Shown here: positions 5,942-6,020 of the stretch, one piece after another | How positions within the stretch are numbered: position 1 is the first letter of the stretch | How the letters are laid out: each line of letters opens with the position of its first letter | Origin: CAVZLD01 sp964522605 | Lineage (GTDB): Bacteria; Planctomycetota; Planctomycetia; Pirellulales; Pirellulaceae | Length of the DNA stretch: 6,020 bases | Direction of reading: 5' to 3' | NCBI GenBank assembly: GCA_964522605.1 | Contig: CAZFWV010000399.1 | Coordinates: forward strand, 1-6,020 | Program-made: the position numbers and the translations under genes | Notes under the pieces: model-generated | What the model was told of the DNA's origin: nothing | The model's database searches: none | Seen by the model: the letters and a program-made list of their open reading frames with translations, nothing else

Positions 5942-6020
5942 TCAGCCTGCCAGTGCTTCCGCCACCGAGAACCCGCCACCATCAATTGAGATGGCGACAA
6001 ACGCCATGATCACGGCCAGG
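5942..6020 (-). CDS. Possible C-terminal tail of a convergent gene (partial)
   Basis: On the minus strand a frame is open from the right edge to a TGA (complement of 5942-5944). It would encode about 25 residues ending FSVAEALAG, beginning with a hydrophobic LAVIMAFVAISI stretch that could be the end of a membrane segment. Third codon positions are mostly G or C (17 of 25), as in the genes here. The piece is far too short to identify, and competing plus-strand frames also run off the edge, for example ATG 5991, which lacks a ribosome site. If real, this is a gene converging on rbsC, with 85 bases between the two stops. Confidence 0.25.
   Translation of the reverse strand, partial: LAVIMAFVAISIDGGGFSVAEALAG

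Noticed and set aside
5948..5956. TGCCAGTGC, matching 9 bases of the inverted-repeat element
   Set aside because: No paired arm nearby and a 9-base match is too short to call a second copy.
5880..5989. Two tiny plus-strand frames after rbsC linked by an ATGA
   Set aside because: 12 and 23 codons, no ribosome site and no meaningful composition.
1..6020. CRISPR array, tRNA, rRNA or riboswitch
   Set aside because: No regularly spaced direct repeats, no tRNA-like cloverleaf with expected invariant bases, and no riboswitch core recognised; the 79-181 cloverleaf-like fold lacks tRNA signature bases.

Overview
The window carries one sugar-uptake module of the ribose (CUT2) ABC type, all on the + strand, with a Zn-dependent dehydrogenase gene in front of it. 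The organism looks like a Gram-negative, moderately GC-rich bacterium. A planctomycete is my best guess, from the lipoprotein-type binding protein, the gene arrangement and the style of the short palindromic repeat, but nothing in the window proves the lineage.

Layout: 1-258 has no convincing gene. It contains a compact inverted-repeat element (79-181) with MITE-like anatomy: near-perfect arms, TA at both ends and a small palindrome inside each arm. A zinc-binding medium-chain dehydrogenase follows at 259-1425. A 168-base gap (1426-1593) separates it from a tightly packed four-gene block: an RbsB-like lipoprotein (1594-2601), a DUF2291 protein (2604-3299), the double-ATPase RbsA (3296-4861) and the permease RbsC (4858-5856). 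Within the block one junction is a 2-base gap and the other two are 4-base ATGA stop/start overlaps, so it is almost certainly one translationally coupled operon. The last 164 bases hold no clear gene. A possible hydrophobic C-terminal tail of a convergent minus-strand gene runs off the right edge.

How it works together: RbsB captures a sugar outside the inner membrane, RbsC forms the channel and RbsA powers it. The DUF2291 protein is a membrane-anchored exported accessory of unknown function encoded between binding protein and ATPase. The binding protein keeps nearly all positions that contact ribose in E. coli RbsB, so ribose or a close pentose or polyol is the most likely ligand. No ribokinase, mutarotase (RbsD) or LacI-type regulator is present here. 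The dehydrogenase suggests that an imported sugar or polyol could be oxidised, although the gap between it and the transporter leaves that link inferential.

I see no wholly new system. The items most worth a second look are the MITE-like element, whose open reading frame could mislead start calling of the dehydrogenase, and the DUF2291 gene with its coupled junctions.
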